In this document: in pieces, positions 23,867-35,093 of the stretch
How the letters are laid out: every line of letters begins with the position of its first letter
Numbering within the stretch: position 1 is the stretch's first letter
DNA from: Ziziphus jujuba
Lineage: Eukaryota > Streptophyta > Magnoliopsida > Rosales > Rhamnaceae
DNA: 64,000 nt
NCBI RefSeq assembly: GCF_031755915.1
Contig: NC_083386.1
Coordinates: forward strand, 18,709,001 to 18,773,000
Direction: 5' to 3'
Program-made: the position numbers and the translations under genes
The notes under the pieces: generated by a model
Database searches by the model: none
Told to the model about the DNA's origin: nothing
The model's input: the letters and a program-made list of their open reading frames with translations, nothing else

Positions 23867-25841
23867 ACAAAAAGTAGTCTAAAGGATTTCAACAGTTCCG
23901 TTGCATTAATGTTTTACTTTCCTCTAAGTATCAATTAAGAAAGGATCCATACAAATGGTACAAATTTTTTAAACTCGTTTATTTTATATTAGTTATTTTG
24001 ATTTTTCAAGATATTTTTTTAAAGATTATTACATTTTAGTATTACTGAGCTTTTATAGTTTCACAATTTCAACCATCAATTTATAATTTGTTGCAAATCG
24101 TACACATATGTTTAATTTTTGACTAGTGGGATATTAATGATCATCCCATATGAGTTGAATGTGGGATATCAAAGTGCAATTTCTTAAAAAATTAAAGGTA
24201 TTAAAATGTAAATTTTTTTAAATTTTGAGGATATTTAAATGCATCTAAATACCTTCCAATGTTAGAATTTTATATTTTAATACTTCCTACTTTAAAATTT
24301 AATGCATTTTAATATAGTCATGTGATTTGCACATAAGACAGTTATGAAGCCCCATTAATTAAATGTAAAACATGATTCAATTTGGAACAAAATATAAATA
24401 GAGAGCCTAAATCATAGCTTCCAAAGTCGCACTAAAATGTAGATAGAGAGCCTAAATCATAACTTTCAAAGTTGAGTGCAACTTTGAAGATCATGGATAT
24501 CAAAGTGTAATAATTATCCCTATTTTTAATTTGTATATTTTTTGGCAAAAGATTTGGGTAATATAAAATTGGTTATCATCGCATTTATACTATACAATTT
24601 ATATTATTTTTGTATAATTATAATATCATATTATTTATCAGTTTAACAAAAAAGAATTTTATACTACAAGAAAAAGGATATTTAAAATACAATGGAGGTT
24701 ATTAATATAAAACATATTAAAGGTTTTCTTTTGGCTTAAAAAATTATTGTAGTCAGTTTTGAATTAAAAATTTGTCAATATGGTGTAATTTGCAATATTT
24801 TTCTATTGAATATAGAGTTATTTGTTTTCAACTTTTAAAGTTTGCGGAAGTTATTTGTAATTACTAAATAGGAGGTTTGGCCTGTTTTGCATTATCACTA
24901 GAATATATATATATATATATATATATTAGCAATTTTCTTATGAACACTCTATTGGGACAACATCTTTTCTTTTAAGATACGCAAATAAATGCTTTTACAT
25001 GTATATTTTTAAAAGAACACGTGCTATTTTACAATGTAATAAACTTATTTTTTTCAAATAAGAGAAAAATTATATATATATACATATATATTGAATTCTG
25101 TTGCATATAGCAATGAACGTTCACAATTTTTTTTTTTTTTTTCTGTTTTTTGAGTTACAATGAACTTATAGATTGTTGAAGTATCGTATGGCTGAAATAA
25201 TATGAAATTTTTTAAAGAATTACATACTTTAATGAACATTGTACAAAATTTAAAAGTTAAGAAATGTATTAACTATAAAATTAAAATTTCAAATTAGATA
25301 AATTTTCTTGTTAATGTTGCACAAATTTTATGTAGTATCCGTTTTTTCTTTCTTATATCTTTTTAAAGAGTATATATAATATTTTATATTATAATTTTTT
25401 TTTTTTTTTGACAAACTGGGAAAGAGATTTTAATTAACAGTAATGCTACAAATATTAAAATACACACCAAATTTTTTTACTAAAGTGATACATGTTATTA
25501 TTGGTAAACATATTCATTTTATCAAAATAGCACTTGTTATATATTAGTGGTTGATATATTCATATAATTTAAATATACATAAATAAACCCATAATGGAAA
25601 AATAAATTAAAAAAATAAATCAATTAAATATTACTATATAATCAGCCACATCATTTAGTAAATAAGTTTGTTAAATATTTTTATAACTCTACAATTATTG
25701 TTTTATTAGTGTTTCTTTAACAATATATTAACTATTTTAACTTATTTGGTAATATTTCTCTAATAAAATTGTGATAACCATTTATGATAATCCTAAATAT
25801 TTGGCTGGATCGGACCTAATGCTAAAATCCCCTCCCTACAG
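23867..25841. other. 3' part of the intron
   Basis: AT-rich, no coding frame. It holds an (AT)n microsatellite at 24904-24927, poly-T runs at 25127-25142 and 25398-25410, and the splice acceptor at 25840-25841. Confidence 0.6.
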
Positions 25842-26788
25842 GAGAAGAAGACATGGATAGATTAATAAGGAATGTACCAGGTACAGAAAGGTTTCTAAGA
25901 TGCAGAGACCTTCCAAGTTTCTGTCGAGCAAGGAACCTAACAGATCCAGATCTCCAAGTTTTTGTTCAACAAACCCTCCATAGCCCAAGAGCCCAAGCAA
26001 TCATCCTCAACACGTTTGAAGACCTAGAAGGACCAATAATCTCACACATACGAACCTTGTGTCCCAATATCTACTCCATTGGACCTCTGCACATGCACCT
26101 TAAACTAAGACTTGCCAACAACGAAGCCTCATCTCAATCTTCCAACAATCTCTTTGAAGTAGACAGAAGCTGCATTGCATGGCTCGATGCTCAGCCTCCA
26201 AAATCTATAATTTACATCAGTTTTGGTAGCTTTACGGTCATGACAAGAAATCAGCTTATTGAGTTTTGGTATGGTTTGGTGAATAGCAACGCAAGGTTTT
26301 TATGGGTTGCTAGGCTGGACTTGGTTGCCGGAGATGGCGAAGAAGCTCAAATCCCGCTCGAACTCTTGGAAGAGTCAAGGGAAAGAGGGTTCATAGTAGG
26401 TTGGGCACCCCAAGAAGAGGTCCTTGCCCACCCAGCTGTGGGTGGGTTTTTGACGCACAGCGGGTGGAATTCAACTCTAGAGAGTATAGTTGCTGGGGTG
26501 CCTATGATATGCTGGCCTTACTTTGCTGATCAGCAGGTGAATAGTAGATTCGTGAGTGAGGTATGGAAGATTGGCATCGACATAAAAGATGTTTGTGATC
26601 GAAAAATTGTGGAGAAAATGTTGAATGATTTGATGGTGGAAAGAAAGGAGGAGTTTTCCAAAGCAGCAGATGAGATAAGTAGATTGGCAAGACAAAGTGT
26701 GAATGAAGGTGGATCATCCTACTATAATTTGGACCGCCTGATTGAGGATATAAGATTGACAAGCAGTGGTAGAGTAGGTAGTTATTAA
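25842..26788 (+). CDS. UGT85-type UDP-glycosyltransferase, exon 2 (UDP-sugar-binding domain)
   Basis: The second exon completes codon 174 and encodes residues 175-488, ending at TAA 26786-26788. It is an unbroken frame. Landmarks: RCRDLPSFCR (197-206), ILNTFEDLEGP (228-238), YSIGPLH (251-257), CIAWLDAQPPKSIIYISFGS (284-303) and the 44-residue PSPG box from W361 ([20 protein letters not shown]...) to Q404 (FADQQ). The last PSPG residue is Gln, usual for UDP-glucose users. The HSGWNS block and the conserved Trp, Asn, Ser and Glu of the box are intact. The length of 488 aa is normal for the family. So the donor domain looks functional while the acceptor domain lacks the catalytic His (see exon 1). 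The acceptor substrate cannot be inferred; a monoterpenoid or other small acid is only a family-based guess. Confidence 0.92.
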
Positions 26789-27242
26789 TGATTGATATGT
26801 TTGGCAATTTGCGGAGTATATACCATTTTTGTGGTTATTATACCACTTAATTTTAATTTCAATAATATTGGTGATTTTGATTGTAGTAATAATAGAATTG
26901 CTAAATTGGAAAACCAAAGTTCAAAATTTAACAAGATTGTCACAAGCTAATAGGACCATCCAACATTTATTAGCACAACACAACTATCTATCTAAACCAA
27001 AAGAGAAAAAAGCTATAACAGAAAACAAAAGATTTATGAAGTTATTGGCATGCTAGAATTATGAAATATATGCAGCCAAATATTCCAAATACATGTACGA
27101 AGAATCACCTTGTTTTGCGCAATCATTTAACTTCTTTTTCCAATACTCTCCCTCATTCCCTACCCCCCAGTCTCTACCATTACTCTCCTAATTTTTCTCT
27201 TTCTATCTCCTTCTGTCTAGCCTCTGCTCTAAGCAAAAACTA
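26789..27242 (+). other. 3' flank of the UGT85-like gene
   Basis: T-rich then A-rich sequence with AATAAT-type motifs near 26862 and 26889 that could serve polyadenylation. No other feature. Confidence 0.4.
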
Positions 27243-27480
27243 ACTTTCGAAACATGGTTAACATATGTCGCATTCACCATCTGATCACCAATACAAGGAA
27301 CACATATCATAAGGGTTGCTTGCTATTGGCTAGATATTAATTTATATCAAAGAATTCATCTTCCATAATTGTTGCTAAGCTCCCAAAACTCACATAAAGT
27401 ACAGAGTTGGATGTTTGCTGGTTTAGCCAGGAGATTGAGCTCATGTCTTTGCTAGTAAGCTACTCGAAGAGGCACCGAAT
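27243..27480 (-). pseudogene. UGT76-like exon-2 relic with PSPG box deleted
   Basis: The minus strand reads SISWLNQQTSNSVLYVSFGS, LATIMEDEFFDIN, then LANSKQPL, and after a frame change MICVPCIGDQMVNATYVNHV. In an intact UGT about 60 residues, including the first two thirds of the PSPG box, separate these parts; here they are missing. The CxPCxGDQxVNAxYV wording points to the UGT76 group and matches the better preserved copy at 28813-29396. It is non-functional. Confidence 0.75.
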
Positions 27481-28812
27481 AAGTAGCAATATTTAAGTAG
27501 CATATTGTATATTTATATGTCTATAATCAAATTTAATAAGATATCCCTCTCAAGAAATTCTTCATCTATACATATAAAATCAGCTCAAAGATATGATGGT
27601 TGTATCATTAGAATTTCTATTATAAACCTAGATCGATTTAATTATTTGGATTTAAAAATAAATAAATAATTCAATATGAGGACAAGTTGCCTGTTCACCA
27701 TATTACGTGATAGAGGACGAGTTGCCTGCGACGTGAGACTCTTGGGGCTCTACTAATGGTGATTTATGGTTTTCTTTTTTTTATTCCATTTTAAAATTTT
27801 CGAACAATATTTTTTATAACATATTCTGCACCGCGACCTCCTAGTTCTTCTCCTCTCTCTGTTCCCTCTATTCCTGCAACCCTCCAATGATGAACTTGAC
27901 CAATCTGGAACAGTTTGAGGAGCTTTTGAAGGGAGATTCTAAAGGATTTGTTGATGGACGAATGGAAACCTAGAATCACATATCTGAGGACTATCTGATT
28001 CAAAGGTGAGATTTTGCTGGAGAGCAAGTTGTTTTGTAGGTAAAACATATATAAACAACAAAGCTATTGGAAATACGGTAGTGGCAGTGCAAGTAATAAA
28101 ATAAAAGGGGATCCAAATCCTAAAATAAATAAATAAAAATTAAAAAATAAAAAGAGGGAAGATAAAAAATGGGTATTTTGATAAATTTAAAATTGATATA
28201 ACTCTGTATAATTAATTTAGAAGTGTGAAAAAAATCTTTTTTATTCTAAATATACTAAATAAAACCTCACAAATAATATCATAATATTTAATTTATTTAT
28301 TTTTTTAATTTATTTATCATTTGAAAGTTTATTTTTTCATATTTATATTATATAAATATATCAACTAATAATATTTTAATAAATATCATTTGATAAAAAA
28401 GAAATTACTAAAATTTTTAATATTTGTAGCATTATGTTAAATTTTTAAATTTGCATGATGCCCAACCATTAATTTAAAAGGCACGTCACAAGGAAGCCAA
28501 ATTTCTAACTATCAAGTTAATTTTATCAAGCCGGATATAAAACATCTCAACTTGTAAGCAAACAAAAACAAAATCGAACAAAATAATCTGAATAAAAAGA
28601 AAAATTACATTCATATAATGTTTAACTTCTGATCCTCATTGTTCAACCTATAGAAACAATGTAAATCAACAAAATGTAATTGGTCCACTTGACACACAAA
28701 TGAACAGTTTAGGAAACGCATCAAACCGGAAACGCCGAGTTTGAAAAGTAAATGATTCTAAGGATGAAATATGGCTAACTAAGCTTTCCAAGGATTTATA
28801 TGAAGAACCATC
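27481..28812. other. Intergenic AT-rich stretch
   Basis: No supported gene. The + strand at 27885-28040 reads NLTNLEQFEELLKGDSKGFV and on, a short coding-looking piece, but I do not recognise it and it has stops. The rest is AT-rich. Confidence 0.4.
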
Positions 28813-29396
28813 TTATTTCAAGCAAAGATTAGCCTTCTCCTTCAACTTCGAGATTCTGAATCTTATTTCTTCCCCTTCTTTCTCTACCATTAGTTTTTCA
28901 ATAGTTTTCTCTATCTCGCCTTTTTCCAACCCATTTTCTAACTGCAATCCCACCTTCCAAACATAGCTCACATATCTTGCGTTCACAAATTGATCACCGA
29001 AACATGGTATGCAAATCATAGGCACGCCCTCCCAAATACTCTCCATTGTTGAATTCCAACCATTATGGGTCCAAAATGCTCCAACAGCAGGGTGAGCAAG
29101 AACTTCCTGTTGAGGAGCCCATTTCACAATGTTACCCGTTCCATCCAAATTCTATAGGAACCCATTTGGTAATGATTCAAGCCCCTCCGACCCATTGACC
29201 AATCCGGGTCGAACCACCCGCAAAAAGGGTTGGTTGCTATTGGCTAGTCCGCAAGCTGCCCCTGAGGAGGCTTTGGTCTCACTTACCAGGGAGTCTACAA
29301 CTTGATAAAATACTTATGGGTTGGAGGTGTCAATCACTGGAAGGTCCTCGACTTTGAGATGTGGGAATTCGACCACTGGCTCTTCTAGCTGAGAAT
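28813..29396 (-). pseudogene. UGT76-like pseudogene, exon 2
   Basis: The exon starts after an AG at 29397-29398 and reads DSQLEEPVVEFPHLKVEDLP, then TKASSGA. It jumps to CGLANSNQPFLRVVRPG, missing about 110 residues including the WLDKQxPxSVLYVSFGS region. There are in-frame stops near 29309 and 29153. From 29148 it reads [20 protein letters not shown] and the rest of an intact 44-residue PSPG box ending FGDQ, then [16 protein letters not shown] and a normal C-terminus ending at 28813. The usual WVVRPG Trp is Arg. Its partner exon is at 35094-35566; the 5.7-kb intron between them carries a copia remnant. The phase-1 junction (G|AT) matches the standard UGT intron site. Confidence 0.88.
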
Positions 29397-29960
29397 CTTT
29401 AAGTAAAGAAAAAGAAGGGAACGTTACAACTTTAATTTAGTGCTTCAATTATAATTATGCTAATTATATGGATAATATCATTAAAGATTCTTGAGCTACC
29501 TATAAATAATTTAGGCAATGAGCTAAGAGAATTTAGGCAATGAAAAGAAGGCGATAAAACAGTCCCTTGTAACAAGTGAAAAAAAATAAAATAAAATAAA
29601 ATTCTTGAGCTACCTATGAATAAAAAGCTAGAGGTACCCTTATTTTGGGCAATAATAATAATAATAATAAATAAATAAATAAAAATTAAATTCAAAATCA
29701 AAATCTATGAACATGCCTCCCTTAGTCATGACCTAAAATTCAAACTTCGTTAAGCTACTATGATGACCTGAAACAGAATTTATTTTATTGAGTGCTAGAG
29801 AAAATTAGTTATTATTTGCCGACTCCAAGACATATATATATTTCTGAGGTTTGGGAAAGAAAATCCAGTACCAAAGATTTCCTCCAGAAGTGGAATAGCT
29901 AACATGGCATAATTAGACTGCCCTGTTTAATTACATTCTATATGTATGAAGTTTTTGGTT
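29397..29960. other. Pseudogene intron, 3' part
   Basis: AT-rich with an (AAT)n/(AAAT)n run at 29650-29685. A roughly 30-bp phrase about 'attcttgagctacctat(a/g)aata' occurs twice (29486-29510 and 29600-29625). No gene. Confidence 0.5.
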
Positions 29961-30292
29961 TGTGTTACGAGCTAGGGTGAGCTAAGAGAATTTTTTTAAT
30001 TAATTAATTTATTCTTTTAGAGAGTTATCAAGAGAGAACGAGCCTCCATAGTTAGCTTTTATTATAAGATGCAATTGATAAGTCAAAACTTTAGCATATA
30101 TCTATACTCCTCTTGAAGATTAATATCATCCATACATCATTGCTTGCCCATGGATGTAAGCTATCTTATAGACAGGTGAACCATGTAACTTGTGCTAAAC
30201 TTCTTCTGCTCTTTGTTCTTATTACTTCTTTGAGATACTAATCTGGTTTTATATTGTGTGATGGTATTTAATAGCAACTGATACCAACAAAT

Positions 30293-30305
30293 TGGTATCG
30301 GAGCC
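30293..30305 (+). other. Copia-3 primer-binding site
   Basis: TGGTATCGGAGCC, three bases after the LTR end at 30289, one mismatch from the standard initiator tRNA-Met site. Confidence 0.75.
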
Positions 30306-30479
30306 AAGTTGGCTGAAAGGGTGTCAAGTATTTGATAAAAAACATCTTTCAAAGTCCATTTGAAATTTCACTATTCCATTTAGTGAAACTATAAATCTGA
30401 GTATTTTGTAATCTAAACAATAGATCTTTGTTCAATTTTGAAGCGATACGTACTCATAAAAAAGTTTTCAATATGACAA

Positions 30480-31230
30480 TAAAGTTTGAATTGTAGAAAT
30501 TTACTGTTTATTATGACTTTAGACTCTAGGAAACGAAGATTAAAGCAGTGATGGTTAAGAAAGGTTTAGTAGTTATGCTTAAAGTGAAGACAAGCTTCCT
30601 GATAATGTGAAGGTAAAGAAAAGAAGAAGGATTTGATGGACAAAGCACATAGATCACTGATTCTTGCTCCTGGTGACAAAGTGCTTAGAGAGATGTAAAA
30701 AAATCTATTGCTACATATGAATGGTGAAATTGGAAGAGCTCTACATGGCGAAGAATCTTCACAATCATCTATGCTTGAAGTAGAGATTCTTCAAATTCAA
30801 AATAGTTAAGGTAAGCCTATTAGTAACGCTTTTGATGATTTTAGAAAACTAGTTCAATATTTATAAAGTGTTCAAAATAATGTTTTTGATGATCAAGTCG
30901 TTATTCTTTAAAATTCATTACTTAAAAGAAATAAACCTTTTGTATATACTTAAAAAATGGTAGGCAGACTTCAGAACTAAAGTATTAGGTACTATAACAC
31001 CTAAGGATGTTGAGAGGATGACAAGTGACAAGACTCACAATGAATGTAGGGGATTGACTCTTAGAGGCAAATCTTGAAAAGGGACTGATCCTGATAAGAG
31101 AAATGGTTAAAGCATAGACAAATCTAAATCTATGTTATCAAAGCAAGAAGGAAGGACAAATTACAAAGGTATGTTGGGAATAAAAAGCAAAAAGAATCAG
31201 ATGATGGTGATAGACCATTTTTTTTTTTTT
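30480..31230 (+). pseudogene. Copia-3 gag remnant
   Basis: With frame changes it reads KTKIKAVMVKKGLVVML, DKAHRSLILAPGDKVLREM, LLLHMNGEIGRALHGEES and later SKGRSKSK-type basic text. This is the usual copia gag opening in which A-L-I-L and the G-D-K-V-L-R block are typical. No zinc knuckle can be placed. A 24-base T run at 31220-31243 interrupts the downstream part. Confidence 0.65.
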
Positions 31231-31559
31231 TTTTTTTTTTTGGGGTTACAAAAGTGCAAATGTGCTTATGTAACAAATAACTGTGATTGCTATGATTGGA
31301 CCTAAACTCGCGTTGTTCGTTCCATATGAGTCCTAATAGAGGCTATTTTGAGTCTTTCAAGGAGCTAGAAGGGGGAAAGGCTCTAATTGCAAACGATGCA
31401 GTTTTTAGAGTTGATAGGATTTGTACTATGAAATTAAAACAGCATATGATCATATCATCCGAACAGTGACTAATATGAGGCATATTCCTTAACTAAAGAG
31501 GAATTTAGTCTCCTTAACCATATTAGATGATAATGGTTATAATATAAAGCTGTAAATAG

Positions 31560-32330
31560 TACTTCTTATAGTGTTTTAAAGGTTCTCTGGTGGCCATGAA
31601 AGCTTCCAAGGTAAATGGTTTATTTGTAATAGGGACCGCAGTTTCAAGTGAAACTTCAGCTTTTGTTACTAAAGTTCTTAGCAAAATTACTCTATGGCAT
31701 AGGAGGCTTGGTCATATTATTGAAAAAAGACCAAGTAAACTTATCAAGCAAGGGTTGTTAGCTGGTGATACAGCTTAAAATTTCGATTTTAATGATCATT
31801 GCATTTATAATAAGCATGAAAACGTGGAAAACAATTTTGAAGTTCAAAGAATTAAAGACTCTGGATTATATTTACTCTAAATTATGAGGATCATCAAGAA
31901 CACAGTCTATCGGAGAGTGCAGAAGTTTCTTGACTTTCGTTGATGATCATTCAAGAAGGATCTTAAAACCAAGGATGAGGCATTCTAGAAGCTTAAGGAT
32001 TACAAGATTTTAGCTGAGACGAGAACTAGAAGAAATGTTAAAAGGATCAAAACATACAATGGACTAATATTGAAATGAGGAATTTAATCCTTATTGCAAT
32101 TAAATATGCCATCGTGAGACATAGGATAATGAGACTAACATGTCAACAAAATGGCCTTAGAGAGAGAACGAACATGACCATTTTAGACAGAGAGATATAT
32201 TAGATGCATCTTATCGAATGCTAAACTTCCTATTCAGTTTTGAGTTCAGGCAGTTCATATAACGGTCTATTTGATTAACAAATGTCATTTGCTGCAACAG
32301 ATATAGAAAACTTCAATAGAAACATGGTCT
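31560..32330 (+). pseudogene. Copia-3 GAG-pre-integrase and integrase remnant
   Basis: 31590-31778 reads VNGLFVIGTAVSS, LWHRRLGHIIEKRPSKLIKQ, the standard pre-integrase block with WHxRLGH. Further on, frame-shifted pieces read FVDDHSRR, KTYNGLILK (normally RTDNG) and TCQQNGLRERTNMTIL, the segment around the catalytic Glu. The acidic Asp of RTDNG is Tyr in this reading. It is dead. Confidence 0.75.
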
Positions 32331-32859
32331 ACACAAGTACCCTGTTTTGGAAATTTGAAAATTTTTGGATGTATAGGTTTTGTACATGTCACTGATTGGA
32401 AACTATAATCTAAATCAATGAAGTGCATTTTCTTGGGATATCCATAGAGGATTCAATGTTTTAAACTTTAGAACCCATGCATTGACAAGGAAATGTGTAA
32501 TCAATAGAGATGCAATCTTTCAAAAAAATCTGAAATTTCTGGGTTGGCAAAGGAGAAGCATATTTCTAAAGATGTTGCAACAAGTGACGATGCTTACAAT
32601 CTTGAAATGAAGTTACCTGATTCTCCAGTGGAGAATAAGTACTTCAAAATCAAGTTGAACGGCTTGTATTTGATGAAACAGAGCCGATTTTAAATGCACC
32701 AAATCATGAAAAGCCCATAGATAAAGGTGAAAATCTGGATGACTATAATTTGACTGACAGAAGAAACAATTAAAGAACCCACAAGATATGGATTTGCAAA
32801 TATTATTGCCTATGCAATTAAATTAACAAAAGATATTGTTTTAGAAGAGCCAAAGACCT

Positions 32860-33960
32860 ACCAAGAAGCTTTGAATTCAAAAGATTTAGGGAAATGGAAA
32901 GTTCCATGCAAAGAATGAATCTGAACAAGAATTAAACTTGAAAGCTAGTGAGCAACTAGAGGAAGCTAGAGTGGTTGGCTGCAAATGCCATTCATGAAGA
33001 AAAAAAGATTTTTAGGTGTTGAGCCTATTTGGTTTGAGGCAAGAACGGTGGCTAAGGGTCTCACACAAAGGGAGGGAATTAATGAAATATTTTCACATGT
33101 AAGATATACGTCAATTTGAATTTTGTCATCACTTTCGCTCAGAAGGATGTCGAATTATAGCAACTTGATATTAAACAGCTTCTTACATATTTTGAAAGTT
33201 AAATGAATAATAAACAGGTTTATTTGCTCAAAAAATCTCTTTATGTTTTTAGTCAGTCACAAAGGCAATGATACAAGAAATTTGGTACTTACATTATTAT
33301 TGGTTCTAAACATATGCAAATATAATAGCTGTGTTTGTTATATGAAATTATCAAATGAAGAGTACTTATATATATTTCTTTGTCTATGTTTATAGCTTAT
33401 AAGTTTAAACATGAAATTGAAAGGTTAAAGAGTTTGAAGAGAACTGAATTTGAAACGAAGGATATTGGTGAAGTGATTGTTTCACAAGATAAGTATATGG
33501 AAAATGTTCTTGAAAAATTCACAATAAGTAATTGTAAAACAATGCCTACACCTTTAGCACCTAATTTTAAATTGTCAGCAGTTCAATATCCAAAAAATCA
33601 CCAAAATATTGAAATTGTGGCAAAGGTTCTATATGCAAATACAATAGGCTTTGTAATGTATTTGATTGTTTGTACACTGACCCTATATAAAGTGTAATGA
33701 ACAAATACATGAGAAATCCTAGTGAAATTAATTGTGAAGCACTGAAATGGATTCTTATATACAATTGTAGGGTTCTAAAGATGTGGGGCTTCATGTATAA
33801 AATAAGTAAATACAACTGTAAATATCATTTGGGTGCTAATTGTGGTGGTGACAGAGACAAGAAAAGTCTTCAGAATGCTATATTTTTACAGTTTAAGGAA
33901 AATGCTATATTAATGCTCTAATGGTAAATGCTCTGGTAGATATGTACATGAAATATTCAG
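32860..33960 (+). pseudogene. Copia-3 reverse transcriptase and RNase H remnant
   Basis: RT pieces include KTYQEALNSKD and, at 33380-33697, FKHEIERLKSL, LKRTEFETKDIGE, VSQDKYMENVLEKFTISNCK, MPTPLAPNFKLS and ANTIGFVMYLIVCT. RNase H starts at 33697: NKYMRNPSEINCEALKWILI, then CGGDRDKKS. The YVDD box (expected near 33370) reads LSMFIAYK-like and is lost. Confidence 0.8.
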
Positions 33961-35093
33961 ATCTGGTTATATATTTTAGATAATATATATATATATATAT
34001 ATGGTTAATTTGCTGACAATATTTGAGGATGTAACAGAGAAAACAGAAGACAAACAAGGGTTGAACAGTAGACTGATTATTAATAAAAATGAGTTAGTAC
34101 ATATATATATATATATATATGTACACACATGTATGCGCATCTTAGCTTTCCTACTTTTATTATACGGCATTTTAAACTTCCTTTTTCTTTCAGTTTCTTT
34201 GTGTTCGTTTTGCCACCAAAACTTGTCTCAACCCCCCAATCCTGTTCGTTTTTCAGTTATCCCAGAATTATAGCTTTTTGGAGACAGCACTGAACCAGAT
34301 GATCTACTTGTAATTTTGAATCTTTCCTATTTTATTTTATTTTTCATCATGTTCTTATTCTATCATTTTTTTTTTTTTAATATGGTTTTTGCTGAAATTA
34401 TCTAGTTGTTTCGTTTTAATATGTTTTTGCCGAAATTCCTTTCCTTTTTTTTTTTCTTTTTTTTTGGGGGGTCTTTGCGGAAACTAATTGAAAGAAAAGA
34501 AAAATAAATAAATAAATAAGCAATTTTGGGTTTCAAGTGTGTACGGCGTGACCCATGTTTTTATTGAATCTGTTAAATTTTTATGGATTTGGACAAAAGT
34601 ATAAGTTTTTGAAACTACAGGGTATGGGATCTGAAATTACTTTAATATTATTTTTGCTGAAATGAGTTGAATAAATAAATAAATGAATAAACAATTTTGA
34701 ATGTCATATGAATATCATGTGATCTTTTTTTGATGGGATTTGTCAGATTTTATTAAATTTGGACAAATTGCAACTAGAGGTATCTGATGCAAATAAGAAA
34801 ACAAAAAATCAAGACCCCTAAATGAGAAAAGCTAAGTTTAAAGTAACTAAAGTGTAATTTTCTCTATTTCAACCGAAAATAAAGAAGTATAATTTCTTCT
34901 TTTTTTTTTTCCCCTAATTTAACAGAATTGCAAAATAATTCTTAACCACTATGATATTTTGGACGGTCCAACTCCAAATATCTATTTGAATCAAACAAGT
35001 AATATTGACCCTAAAACCAAGATAAGATTAATTCACCATGGCTGATCTTTCATACCTTGCTATGAAACAAAAATAAGAAAAGAAAGCACACAC
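33961..35093. other. Pseudogene intron, 5' part
   Basis: (TA)n tracts at 33979-34002 and 34098-34120, poly-T runs near 34370 and 34450, and two tandem copies of the dispersed repeat at 34540-34870. No gene. Confidence 0.6.
34540..34870 (+). repeat. Dispersed noncoding repeat, copies 2 and 3 in tandem
   Basis: Two related pieces, about 34540-34640 and 34700-34870, share the order 'cgtgacc/catgtgatc', 'atctgttaaa/atttgtcaga', 'ttggacaaa', then 'gagaaaagctaa' and 'aagtgtaattttc'. They match 6475-6605. Confidence 0.5.

Larger units (their letters stand above)
15914..25841 (+). other. 9.9-kb transposon-filled intron of the UGT85-like gene
   Basis: Bounded by GT at 15914 and AG at 25840-25841 after a pyrimidine-rich CCCTCCCTACAG. 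It joins codon 174 as G|GA (Gly) and keeps the frame into EEDMDRL. Contents: a NotI-like GC tract (16105), a LINE-type RNase H scrap (17340-17650), a complete antisense copia (17656-23866), and AT-rich remainder with an (AT)n run near 24904-24927. Removing the copia leaves about 3.7 kb. Confidence 0.85.
29963..33960 (+). mobile_element. Decayed Ty1/copia element in the UGT76 pseudogene intron (Copia-3)
   Basis: A putative 5' LTR ends at 30289 (...ACCAACA) and is followed by a primer-binding site. The + strand then carries gag, GAG-pre-integrase, integrase, RT and RNase H remnants in copia order to about 33960. Nearly every frame is broken. The 5' LTR start (about 29963, TGTGTTACGAG) and the 3' LTR are uncertain. 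It is antisense to the pseudogene. Confidence 0.75.

Noticed and set aside
27791..28048. 85-aa minus-strand frame
   Set aside because: No similarity recognised; the opposite strand looks slightly more coding-like but also has stops.
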